This document shows, piece by piece, positions 1 to 6,387 of a stretch of DNA of 10,529 nucleotides. A model generated the notes under the pieces. That model was not told the DNA's origin. It saw nothing but the letters and a program-made list of their open reading frames with translations, and ran no database searches. The translations under genes were made by a program, and so were the position numbers. The DNA lies in contig RFQS01000058.1 of the NCBI GenBank assembly GCA_009924885.1, positions 1-10,529 on the forward strand. Reading direction: 5' to 3'. How positions within the stretch are numbered: the stretch's first letter is position 1; each line of letters opens with the position of its first letter. The DNA comes from Pseudomonadota bacterium. Its GTDB lineage: Bacteria > Cyanobacteriota > Vampirovibrionia > LMEP-6097.

Positions 1-129
1 TATATCTACTATTAGCAGCTAAGTCTAATAAAGAAAAACATTGAATACTTATCACAGAGCTCCCTAGATAAAAATCATCTAATTTATAGATCAAATAAGT
101 ATACCATAATTGGATTATTAGATCATCCC
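1..129. other. Left-edge intergenic stretch, no supported gene
   Basis: AT-rich stretch downstream of the AAA ATPase stop. Frame 3 of the + strand reads open from the edge to a TGA at 42-44 (about 13 codons) and could be the tail of a gene outside the window. On the - strand one frame stays open from inside the ATPase gene to the left edge but contains no ATG and nothing I recognise. A 7-bp inverted repeat (77-83 with 117-123, 33-nt spacer) is followed on the - strand by T5. It is too weak to call a terminator. Confidence 0.3.
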
Positions 130-1350
130 TTACCAAAAAATAGCTGGAACTTGGTAAATTTTATCTGCAAGTTTTCTAACTTCACTCCCATTATTAATAA
201 TCAGACCGTAGGGGCTGGAAAATTCATCAATGAAATTTTTCAAATTAGTGATCTGTTCTTTTTTAAAACTGCTTCCAGATTTAATTTCTACTGGTATAAG
301 TGCTTTTGGTGTTTCGATAATTAGGTCTATCTCTGCTCCATTCTGTGTTCTGTAGTAATATAGCTTGACTTGGCTGAATGTAAAGCGTAAGTTCTTGTGT
401 AACTGTTCTATGATAAAGCTTTCCCAGATTAAACCGAAGTCTGGCCTACTTAGCATCTGTTCTATATTATTTAGTCTGTAAATATAATTAATTAGTAAAG
501 TGTCTCTGAGATAGCCTTTCGGCATTTTAATTAATCTTTTTTTTGTACTTTTATCGAAGGCTCGTAATCTTGACCAGATAAAAGTTCCATCAGCTATTTC
601 TAGGTAATTTTTTACTGTCGGTTCTGAGATGTCAAGTGAGCTTGCGAAGTTTGCATATTTAATGGTTTCAGAAGAGCTTTGAGCCAGCATCAAAATCAGC
701 TTTTTATATTTATCTAACTCTAAGTTTGGGAATAAAGCACGAATATCTCTTTCAATGTAGGTTCTAATATAGTTTTCCTGCCAGACTTTGTAGTAATCAT
801 TATCATTTTTCCGCTTCAGAAAGGCTTCCGGGTAGAGACCATAGAGGCAGAATTCATGTAGCTCAGCTAAGTTATAGTGACTAGGAAGGCTTAGGAAGCT
901 ATCTGGATCATCTAAATTAGCATATATATTAGATAAAGGTCTTTCTAAGGCTTCATTCCAGGCAAGGCATGGTACATCTATGGTGGCGACTCTTCCTGCT
1001 AGGGATTCACTGATTTGGTGTAATAGTTCAGGAGAGCTAGATCCGCTTAAGAGAAAGCGGCCATTAACATCTCTGGCTTCATCGATTTTCACTCTTAGGG
1101 CTTTAAAAATATTAGGACAGAGCTGAGCTTCATCGATAACGAGTGGAGTAGTTTGGCTATCTAAGAATAATTTAGGATCGTTATTTATATAATCAAAGTC
1201 ATTTAAATTCTCTAAATCATAAAATTTAGCAGTCGGGAGAATCTGTTTCAGAAGCGTGCTTTTCCCTACCTGCCTTGCTCCAAGTAGCACCACGCAAGGA
1301 AACATATCAAGATACTTTAGCGTCTTTTCTTTAAGGTTTCTGTTAAGCAT
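130..1350 (-). CDS. AAA ATPase with C-terminal DUF4143 (PD-(D/E)XK-like) domain
   Basis: A 406-aa ATPase of the AAA_14/DUF4143 family. Members have a P-loop ATPase half, a winged-helix segment and a nuclease-fold C-terminal half; their physiological role is mostly unknown. Visible motifs: Walker A GARQVGKST (24-32), Walker B PLVIDEAQ (69-76, D73/E74), a sensor-1-like SGSSSPEL (102-109), AGR (118-120, possible arginine finger), GLYPE (171-175), YIERDIR (198-204), a helix-turn-helix-like stretch around 238-252, and IWESFIIEQL (308-317). The C-terminal domain keeps GAEIDLII (338-345) and VEIKSG (354-359), the E/D...E-x-K layout of this fold, so it looks intact. The length is normal for the family. 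ATG at 1350 directly precedes the conserved N-terminal helix. No Shine-Dalgarno is present. It stands alone, divergent from accDA, with a perfect dyad over its promoter. DNA or protein targets cannot be read from sequence. Confidence 0.9.
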   Translation of the reverse strand: MLNRNLKEKTLKYLDMFPCVVLLGARQVGKSTLLKQILPTAKFYDLENLNDFDYINNDPKLFLDSQTTPLVIDEAQLCPNIFKALRVKIDEARDVNGRFLLSGSSSPELLHQISESLAGRVATIDVPCLAWNEALERPLSNIYANLDDPDSFLSLPSHYNLAELHEFCLYGLYPEAFLKRKNDNDYYKVWQENYIRTYIERDIRALFPNLELDKYKKLILMLAQSSSETIKYANFASSLDISEPTVKNYLEIADGTFIWSRLRAFDKSTKKRLIKMPKGYLRDTLLINYIYRLNNIEQMLSRPDFGLIWESFIIEQLHKNLRFTFSQVKLYYYRTQNGAEIDLIIETPKALIPVEIKSGSSFKKEQITNLKNFIDEFSSPYGLIINNGSEVRKLADKIYQVPAIFW

Positions 1351-1356
1351 ATTTTA

Positions 1357-1362
1357 AATATA
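1357..1362 (-). promoter_or_regulatory. Putative -10 hexamer of the AAA ATPase gene
   Basis: TATATT reads on the - strand six bases before the ATG at 1350, so transcription would start at or next to the start codon. No convincing -35 is visible. Its outermost base is also the first base of the left arm of the dyad at 1362-1400, so a protein bound there would cover the promoter. In AT-rich DNA such hexamers are common, hence the modest confidence. Confidence 0.35.
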
Positions 1363-1400
1363 CCAAGATAATCTAAATATGAACCTTGGATTATCTTGGT
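1362..1400. repeat. Perfect 12-bp inverted repeat in the divergent promoter region
   Basis: ACCAAGATAATC at 1362-1373 is matched exactly by its reverse complement at 1389-1400, with a 15-nt spacer. It begins 12 bp upstream of the AAA ATPase start and spans the region between its -10 and -35. Neither side has a T-run, so it is not an intrinsic terminator. Position and symmetry suggest an operator for a dimeric regulator or an RNA hairpin. The regulator is unknown. Confidence 0.55.
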
Positions 1401-1407
1401 CTGTCTT

Positions 1408-1440
1408 GCTTTAAACTTACACGTTTGTGAGAAGTTACTC
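1408..1440. repeat. Decayed copy of the end of the ftsQ-borne repeat element
   Basis: Positions 1414-1438 match 6833-6857, the right end of the element inside the ftsQ-like gene, at about 20 of 25 bases, including an 11-base exact run ACGTTTGTGAG. Weaker similarity continues leftward to about 1408, and many of the differences are transitions. The orientation is the same on the + strand. The terminal GAGCAGTCCC is degraded here to GAGAAGTTAC. It is non-coding and lies between the dyad and the accDA promoter. Confidence 0.45.
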
Positions 1441-1470
1441 TAAAAGTATTTTCTATCTGTATTTTATTAA

Positions 1471-1503
1471 TGTATATACAGTGTTAAATTCTTATAGTAT
1501 AAT
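1471..1503 (+). promoter_or_regulatory. accDA promoter with overlapping TGTATATACA palindrome
   Basis: A perfect TATAAT (-10) lies at 1498-1503 and TATACA (4 of 6 to TTGACA) at 1475-1480, with the ideal 17-bp spacing. The predicted start near 1510 is only about 5 nt before the ATG at 1515, giving an almost leaderless mRNA. The -35 is embedded in the perfect 10-bp palindrome TGTATATACA (1471-1480), which could be an operator. It does not resemble the FapR site that controls lipid genes in Firmicutes. Confidence 0.6.
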
Positions 1504-1514
1504 AAAGTTTTAAT

Positions 1515-3431
1515 ATGGGACTTAGAGATTTTTTTAAGGCGAAGAGAAGTAGTAAATTCGCGGGTAAACCTACTGCTACTAGGACGAATATAACTGATGA
1601 GCAGATAGCTCAGAACTGGGTTCTCTGTGGCAGCTGTAAGGAAAGGATTTATAGAGAAGAGTTTGAGCTTAATCTGAATGTCTGTCATCATTGCGGGCAT
1701 CATGATCGCTTGAATTTATCTCAAAGAATCTCATCGTTAGTAGATCGTGACACTTTTACGGAATTTTACTCTGAAGTCCAGTCTGCTGATCCATTAAGTT
1801 TTCACGATGGCCGTAAAAGTTATAAGGACAGTATTCAATCTGCTAAAAAACATACAGGTCTTAGTGATGCTATTTCTGTTGGTACTGCACAGATCTACGG
1901 TGCGAAAGTTGCTATTGCGATTATGAACTTCTCTTTCTTGGGTGGAAGTATGGGAAGCGTTGTTGGTGAGCGTTTCGTGCGTATAGTGCAGCTTGCTATT
2001 AAAGAGGGATTACCTTTTATCTGTCTGTCTAGTTCTGGTGGAGCAAGAATGCATGAAGGGATACTTAGTTTAATGCAGATGGCGAAAACTTCTGTGGCTC
2101 TTGCGGAGCTTTCTGAAGCTAAACTGCCATATATCTCTATTCTTACTGATCCTACTTATGGTGGCGTTTCTGCTAGTTATGCTTGCCTTGGTGATTATTT
2201 AATAGCTGAACCTAAGGCTAGAATTGGTTTTGCTGGAAGAAGAGTTATCGAAGAGACAGTGAAGGAGAAGCTGCCTGCTGATTTTCAATCTGCGGAATAT
2301 TTATTAGAACACGGGCAGATAGATTTTATCGTCGAAAGAAAGAATCTGAAAAGTAGATTAGCTCAGTTACTGAAGATACATGGTTTCGATGTAAACGATG
2401 ATTTCACCAGAGTTTCAGTGAAATCAGAAAATATTAAACTTAAGGATATTCCTCTTGAGTTTGAGAAGCCGCTTATTGCGATTCAAGCTGAGATGAATAA
2501 TCTAGAAAGAAAAATAGCTAGCCCTGAGGAACAGGCTCTACTGAAAAATCTTAAAGATCAGTATGTTCAGGTAGAGAAGAATATATTTTCTAATCTAACG
2601 CCACTAGAGATTACTAGAGTTGCAAGACACCCTAATAGACCGAATATTGAGGACTATTTAACTCTAATGTGTGAAGAAGGTTCATGGATAGAGCTTCATG
2701 GTGACAGAGCTGGTACCGATGATGAAGCGATTATGACAGCTTTAGTTGAGTTAGAAGGTTTTTCTTTTATGGCTATCGGTATGCGTAAGGGCCGTAACAT
2801 TAAACAGAATCAAGCTCGTAATTTTGGTATGCCTCAGCCAGAGGGCTACCGCAAAGCTAAGCGTATGATGGAACTCGCTAATAAATTCTCTTTACCGATA
2901 GTAACTTTTATTGACACGCCTGGCGCTTATCCAGGACTGAATGCTGAAGCGAATGGCCAGTCTATCGCTATCGCTGAAAATTTAAAAACCTTAGCTCAAT
3001 TAACAGTCCCAGTAATCGCAATAGTTACAGGTGAAGGTGGTTCAGGTGGAGCACTTGCGATAGGTGTCGCGAACACTGTGCTGATGCTAGAGAATTCAGT
3101 CTATTCGGTAATTAGTCCAGAAGGCTGTTCTGCGATATTATGGAAAACTCGTGATAAAGCTGAGCAAGCTGCTCTTGCACTTAAAATTACAGCTAAAGAC
3201 CTTATGCAGTTAGGTATAATCGATAGTATTATTTCTGAACCTATGGGTGGTGCTCATAGAGACTGGAAGACTACTGCTAATAATCTTCAGATAGTAATTC
3301 TAGAGCAGCTTAAAGAGATGTCTAAATATTCTCCAGCTCAGATTAAAAATATGCGTGCTAAAAAATTCTTAGCGTTTGGGGCTTATGAAGAAAAAATCTC
3401 TACGACTGCTTATGAGAAGAATGCAGTTTAG
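1515..3431 (+). CDS. accDA: Fused acetyl-CoA carboxylase carboxyltransferase, subunits beta-alpha
   Basis: A 638-aa fusion of both carboxyltransferase subunits. It moves the carboxyl group from carboxybiotin on AccB to acetyl-CoA to give malonyl-CoA, the committed step of fatty-acid synthesis, in the cytoplasm. The AccD part (about 1-295) has the zinc ribbon C38/C41 and C57/C60 (C-x2-C-x15-C-x2-C), GGSMGSVVGERF (143-154) and SSSGGARMHEG (172-182). A linker around 296-315 leads into the AccA part, with the N-terminal helix EFEKPLIAIQAEMNNLERKI region (315-334), RNFGMPQPEGYRKA (435-448), DTPGAYPG (467-474), GEGGSGGALAIG (506-517) and SPEGCSAILWK (534-544). Each half is near the normal length of the separate subunit (about 300 and 320 aa). 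Such beta-alpha fusions are known in some bacteria, so it is unusual rather than new. It is first in a + strand unit with the next two genes. ATG at 1515 precedes the usual short N-terminal helix and zinc ribbon. No Shine-Dalgarno is visible. Confidence 0.96.
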   Translation: MGLRDFFKAKRSSKFAGKPTATRTNITDEQIAQNWVLCGSCKERIYREEFELNLNVCHHCGHHDRLNLSQRISSLVDRDTFTEFYSEVQSADPLSFHDGRKSYKDSIQSAKKHTGLSDAISVGTAQIYGAKVAIAIMNFSFLGGSMGSVVGERFVRIVQLAIKEGLPFICLSSSGGARMHEGILSLMQMAKTSVALAELSEAKLPYISILTDPTYGGVSASYACLGDYLIAEPKARIGFAGRRVIEETVKEKLPADFQSAEYLLEHGQIDFIVERKNLKSRLAQLLKIHGFDVNDDFTRVSVKSENIKLKDIPLEFEKPLIAIQAEMNNLERKIASPEEQALLKNLKDQYVQVEKNIFSNLTPLEITRVARHPNRPNIEDYLTLMCEEGSWIELHGDRAGTDDEAIMTALVELEGFSFMAIGMRKGRNIKQNQARNFGMPQPEGYRKAKRMMELANKFSLPIVTFIDTPGAYPGLNAEANGQSIAIAENLKTLAQLTVPVIAIVTGEGGSGGALAIGVANTVLMLENSVYSVISPEGCSAILWKTRDKAEQAALALKITAKDLMQLGIIDSIISEPMGGAHRDWKTTANNLQIVILEQLKEMSKYSPAQIKNMRAKKFLAFGAYEEKISTTAYEKNAV

Positions 3432-3456
3432 AATTAGGTAAGCAAGGTTAAGGATT

Positions 3457-4065
3457 ATGCTTAGGAGATATAGATCTGTACTATTATTATTTGCTCTCAT
3501 ATTAGGCTTTTTATATTTTCTCTCTAAGAATGCTTTTGCTGCTACGCCAGCACTTCCTAATAAAAATTTAGAGATGATTCTAAATAAGCATTTCCCTGAT
3601 TCATTCTCTGTGGCTAAAGTTCAGGATATTTTTCCTGTAGAATTAAATCCCTCTGAGAAAAAATTACCGAGGGCGCAGCAGTTAGAGCTGAGAAGTTATT
3701 ATGCTTATGCTAGAAATGAGCTTGCGAAAATTTCTGGTGGTCAGTTTTTGCCTGCTGTATTTCAAGACTTTGATTTAGATGGTAAGAAGGATTACGCTGC
3801 TTTAGTCACTAATAAATCTACAGGTTCAGTCTCCTTAATGATAATAAATGAGGCTAAGGTGCTTTATCAGACTGAATTCCCTCATCATTACACTGAGCTT
3901 ATGAGCCATGGTGCTTACCCACTTAGCGTTGTAGTCGGTAAGGAAATGAAAAAAGTTAATTCTCCATGTTTAAGACTGATTTCCATCGCTGGTCCACATG
4001 AATTTCTCTTTTTTGATAGAGCAAAGCATGATTGGGTTAGAATGAAAGCTAATGACGGGCACTAA
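3457..4065 (+). CDS. Secreted or periplasmic protein of unknown function
   Basis: I do not recognise this 202-aa protein. It begins with a clear Sec signal peptide: basic MLRRYR, a hydrophobic core from about 8 to 22, then NAFA before A29, fitting an A-x-A cleavage site after A28. The mature part (about 174 aa) is soluble. It has one acidic loop DFDLDGKKD (104-112) that fits the Ca-binding D-x-D-x-D-G pattern of EF-hand, dockerin and FG-GAP-like loops, followed by strands reminiscent of VCBS/FG-GAP units (YAALVTNKSTGSVSLMII). Only one such loop is seen. A single cysteine (171) is present. It lies 25 bp after accDA, with AAGG at 3444-3447 as a possible ribosome site, and overlaps the SDR gene by 14 nt, so it is co-transcribed with lipid genes. 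Whether it acts in the envelope is inference. Confidence 0.8.
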   Translation: MLRRYRSVLLLFALILGFLYFLSKNAFAATPALPNKNLEMILNKHFPDSFSVAKVQDIFPVELNPSEKKLPRAQQLELRSYYAYARNELAKISGGQFLPAVFQDFDLDGKKDYAALVTNKSTGSVSLMIINEAKVLYQTEFPHHYTELMSHGAYPLSVVVGKEMKKVNSPCLRLISIAGPHEFLFFDRAKHDWVRMKANDGH

Positions 4066-4702
4066 GGTAGCTATAGTAAGTGGAAATAACGTTGGCTTAG
4101 GTCGAGTAATTACGGAGAGACTCCCTGAGATTGATTATCAGAAGCCTGAGATTATTAGAAGTAAAGATTATGATCTGAAAAATCCCGACTCGGCGACAAG
4201 ACTAGTCAAGGAGACTGTTGAACGCTTTGGTGGCATTGATCTGCTGGTGAATAATGTCGGTAATTATATTAATAAACCGATAAGCGAGTTTAGCTTTGGG
4301 GAATGGGATGAAATGATCGCAAGTAATTTAAATTCAGCGTTCTACCTTTCACAGGCAGCTCTGCCCTATCTTCGTGAATCGAAGGGGCGTATTTTAAATA
4401 TTGGCTTTGCGAGTATGGAGCGCTTAGATCCAGGGGTGAATGTCACTGCCTATCAAGCTGCTAAAACAGGGCTTCTAGTTATGACGCGTGGAATGGCTAA
4501 GGAAGAGGCGAATAACGGTGTTTTAATTAATATGCTGTCACCTGGCTATATGGAAAATACAGTCATGGACCCAGTTATGCCTAAAATGCCGTTAAATAGA
4601 TTTGCGACTTTAGATGAAGCTGTCTCAGCAGCTTTCTTCTTGATTCAGAGTAATTATATTACTGGGCAGAATCTTGAACTTGCTGGTGGCTGGGGGCTTT
4701 AA
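4052..4702 (+). CDS. Short-chain dehydrogenase/reductase (SDR), FabG-like, compact
   Basis: A 216-aa classical-type SDR, expected to be an NAD(P)H-dependent oxidoreductase. Cofactor loop SGNNVGLG (10-17) replaces the common TGxxxGxG. NNVG (67-70) stands for NNAG. The catalytic set is N92, S121, Y134 and K138 (YQAAK), with the normal Ser-to-Tyr spacing of 13. The C-terminal SPGYMENT (163-170) and ITGQNLELAGGW (203-214) are family-typical. It is about 30 aa shorter than FabG. The missing part lies between the glycine loop and the D41 region, where the beta2-alpha2 unit normally chooses NAD or NADP. Its place in the accDA unit makes a 3-oxoacyl-ACP reductase possible, but the substrate is not readable from the sequence. 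The start overlaps the preceding stop by 14 nt. ATG at 4052 directly precedes the first beta strand, supporting this start. Confidence 0.88.
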   Translation: MTGTKVAIVSGNNVGLGRVITERLPEIDYQKPEIIRSKDYDLKNPDSATRLVKETVERFGGIDLLVNNVGNYINKPISEFSFGEWDEMIASNLNSAFYLSQAALPYLRESKGRILNIGFASMERLDPGVNVTAYQAAKTGLLVMTRGMAKEEANNGVLINMLSPGYMENTVMDPVMPKMPLNRFATLDEAVSAAFFLIQSNYITGQNLELAGGWGL

Positions 4703-4729
4703 AGTGAAGTCTGGCAGTGGTCTTTAAAG
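4697..4729. terminator. Weak hairpin at the convergent SDR/pfkA junction
   Basis: Two copies of the self-complementary CTTTAAAG (4697-4704 and 4722-4729) flank the 21-bp gap and include both stop codons. They could pair as an 8-bp, AT-rich stem with a 17-nt loop. No T-run follows on either strand, so termination here would be weak or factor-dependent. It is the only candidate for both converging transcripts. Confidence 0.25.
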
Positions 4730-5647
4730 TAAGCTTAGTATTATTTCATCTGCCTTAGAGGCAGTAGCTTTAAGCGTCTCTCCACTAAGCAGAGCATCTA
4801 CTGCTTTAATCGCAAAGCGATGAGCAAGTATTCTATCTTTAGCAGTAGGCGAGCCTCCACGCTGAATATGACCAAGCACGCAGGCTCTAAACTCGCTATT
4901 GGACTTCATTTCTCTGTGGTGCTGTTCTAGTAGTTGGGCGATTTTTTCAGCTCCACCTAACTCATTTCCTTCTGCGACTACAACTATGTCGTGACCACGT
5001 TTTCTAAGCGTGCAGACTATCGATTTTATATCTGTCTTTTCTTCAGGGACGGCGATAAAGGTAGCTCCAGAAGCTAGCCCCACTGCTTGAGCGATATCGC
5101 CGCAGTGCCTGCCCATAACTTCTACAATAAAATGCCTACTGTGAGAGTCTCCAGTGTCTCTAAGTTTATCTATGGCTTCTACAGCAGTGTTTACCGCGGT
5201 ATCAAAGCCGATAGTTAAATCAGTGCCAGATACGTCATTATCAATAGTACCTGGTGAGCCGATTACTAAGCCTTGCCATTCACCAGTTTCTTTATTCGCA
5301 AATTCTTTTAAACCAGCATAGCTGCCATCACCGCCACAGCAAATAAGAGCATCTATTTCTTTATCGTTAAGATTTTTGGCTGCTTTTAATCTGCCTTCGT
5401 GCGTCATAAACTCTTGTGAGCGAGAGGTTTTTAAGATAGTACCACCAAGGTGAATCGTGTTGCAGACTGAATCATAGTTCATCTCAATCAATCTGTTCTC
5501 TATGAGACCTTGATAGCCTTCTAAAATACCAAAGACCCCTAATCCCTTTTCTATAGCGTATCTGGTGGCTGAGCGTATAAAAGCATTCATGCCTGGTGCG
5601 TCACCGCCGCTGGTCATGATGGCTATTTTCTTTATGGTTTTTGTCAT
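4724..5647 (-). CDS. pfkA: ATP-dependent 6-phosphofructokinase
   Basis: A 307-aa phosphofructokinase that phosphorylates fructose 6-phosphate to fructose 1,6-bisphosphate, the committing step of glycolysis. TSGGDAPGMNA (12-22), GGDGS (105-109) and PGTIDND (132-138, D136 catalytic) are present. The Gly in GGDGS and in PGTIDND marks the ATP type; PPi enzymes carry Asp and Lys there. Substrate residues are kept: MGR (178-180), R171, E226, R254, and GHIQRGGSP (259-267). The effector pocket looks altered: Leu67 stands where E. coli PfkA has Arg54, and the E. coli lysine 211/213 segment reads KRGHD. The C-terminus is about 13 aa shorter than in E. coli. It is last in the dap operon, and its ATG overlaps the dapB stop by one base (TAATG), so translation is probably coupled. 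Confidence 0.95.
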   Translation of the reverse strand: MTKTIKKIAIMTSGGDAPGMNAFIRSATRYAIEKGLGVFGILEGYQGLIENRLIEMNYDSVCNTIHLGGTILKTSRSQEFMTHEGRLKAAKNLNDKEIDALICCGGDGSYAGLKEFANKETGEWQGLVIGSPGTIDNDVSGTDLTIGFDTAVNTAVEAIDKLRDTGDSHSRHFIVEVMGRHCGDIAQAVGLASGATFIAVPEEKTDIKSIVCTLRKRGHDIVVVAEGNELGGAEKIAQLLEQHHREMKSNSEFRACVLGHIQRGGSPTAKDRILAHRFAIKAVDALLSGETLKATASKADEIILSLL

Positions 5648-6387
5648 TAAATTATATTCTCTAAGCCGTAAATTAACTGATTAATTTCTACAACCTTTCT
5701 CGCTGAAAGGGTTATACCTCGCATAAAGCAAGATCTATCTATGGAATTATGTTCGATGGTTAAAGTCTCACCAGTAGAGCCAAATATGACTTGTTGCTTC
5801 GCAACTAAGCCTGGGAGCCTTACACTATGAATAGGAATATCTTTATTGGTAGATTTCCCCATCATGTGTGCAGTCTTAATGGCTGTTCCAGAAGGCATGT
5901 CCACTTTTTTATCGTGATGTAATTCGATTATTTCGGCTTTTTTATAATATTTACTGGCTTCTACCGCAAATCTCATCATGAAAATAGCTCCTAGAGCGAA
6001 GTTTGGTGCAACTATCGCACCTATTTGATTTTTTTTAGCAAGTAAACTTAATTCTTTGAGATCTTCTTCACTAAGGCCAGTTGCACCGATAACTGGTCTC
6101 ACACCATTTTTGAGAGCTAATAAAGAATTTTCAAAAACGCTATCTGGTGTGGTGAGTTCTACGAGTACATCTGCCTTCGCAGCTTGAACTAAGCCAGTTA
6201 AATCATCGGTTATATGGACGCCCATCTCTTCATAATTTTTCAGTAACTTAGGGTCTATATTTGAAGTGTCGCGTACTGTCCCTGCGACCAGCTCGAACTC
6301 ATCTTTATGCTCGATGAAGGTGCGGATCGCTTCTGAACCCATTCTCCCAAGTGCTCCAGATACTATGACTTTGATTCTATTACTCAT
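5647..6387 (-). CDS. dapB: 4-hydroxy-tetrahydrodipicolinate reductase
   Basis: A 246-aa DapB, which reduces 4-hydroxy-tetrahydrodipicolinate to tetrahydrodipicolinate with NAD(P)H in the diaminopimelate/lysine pathway. Visible: Rossmann loop GALGRMG (11-17), GATG (101-104), APNFALGA (127-134), the signature ELHHDKKVDMPSGTA (155-169) with catalytic H157/H158 and K161, and HSVRLPGLVAKQQVIFG (187-203), the form common outside enteric bacteria. It is shorter than the about 270-aa enteric enzyme because the loop between SGTA and HSVR is reduced to about 17 residues; the active site is complete. Its start overlaps the stop of the upstream ftsQ-like gene as ATGA (4 nt), and its own stop overlaps pfkA. 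A weak AGG lies about 10 nt before the start. Confidence 0.96.
   Translation of the reverse strand: MSNRIKVIVSGALGRMGSEAIRTFIEHKDEFELVAGTVRDTSNIDPKLLKNYEEMGVHITDDLTGLVQAAKADVLVELTTPDSVFENSLLALKNGVRPVIGATGLSEEDLKELSLLAKKNQIGAIVAPNFALGAIFMMRFAVEASKYYKKAEIIELHHDKKVDMPSGTAIKTAHMMGKSTNKDIPIHSVRLPGLVAKQQVIFGSTGETLTIEHNSIDRSCFMRGITLSARKVVEINQLIYGLENII

Noticed and set aside
1467..1703. Open frame (-) of 78 codons opposite the start of accDA
   Set aside because: It overlaps the accDA promoter and zinc-ribbon coding region and has no recognisable motif.
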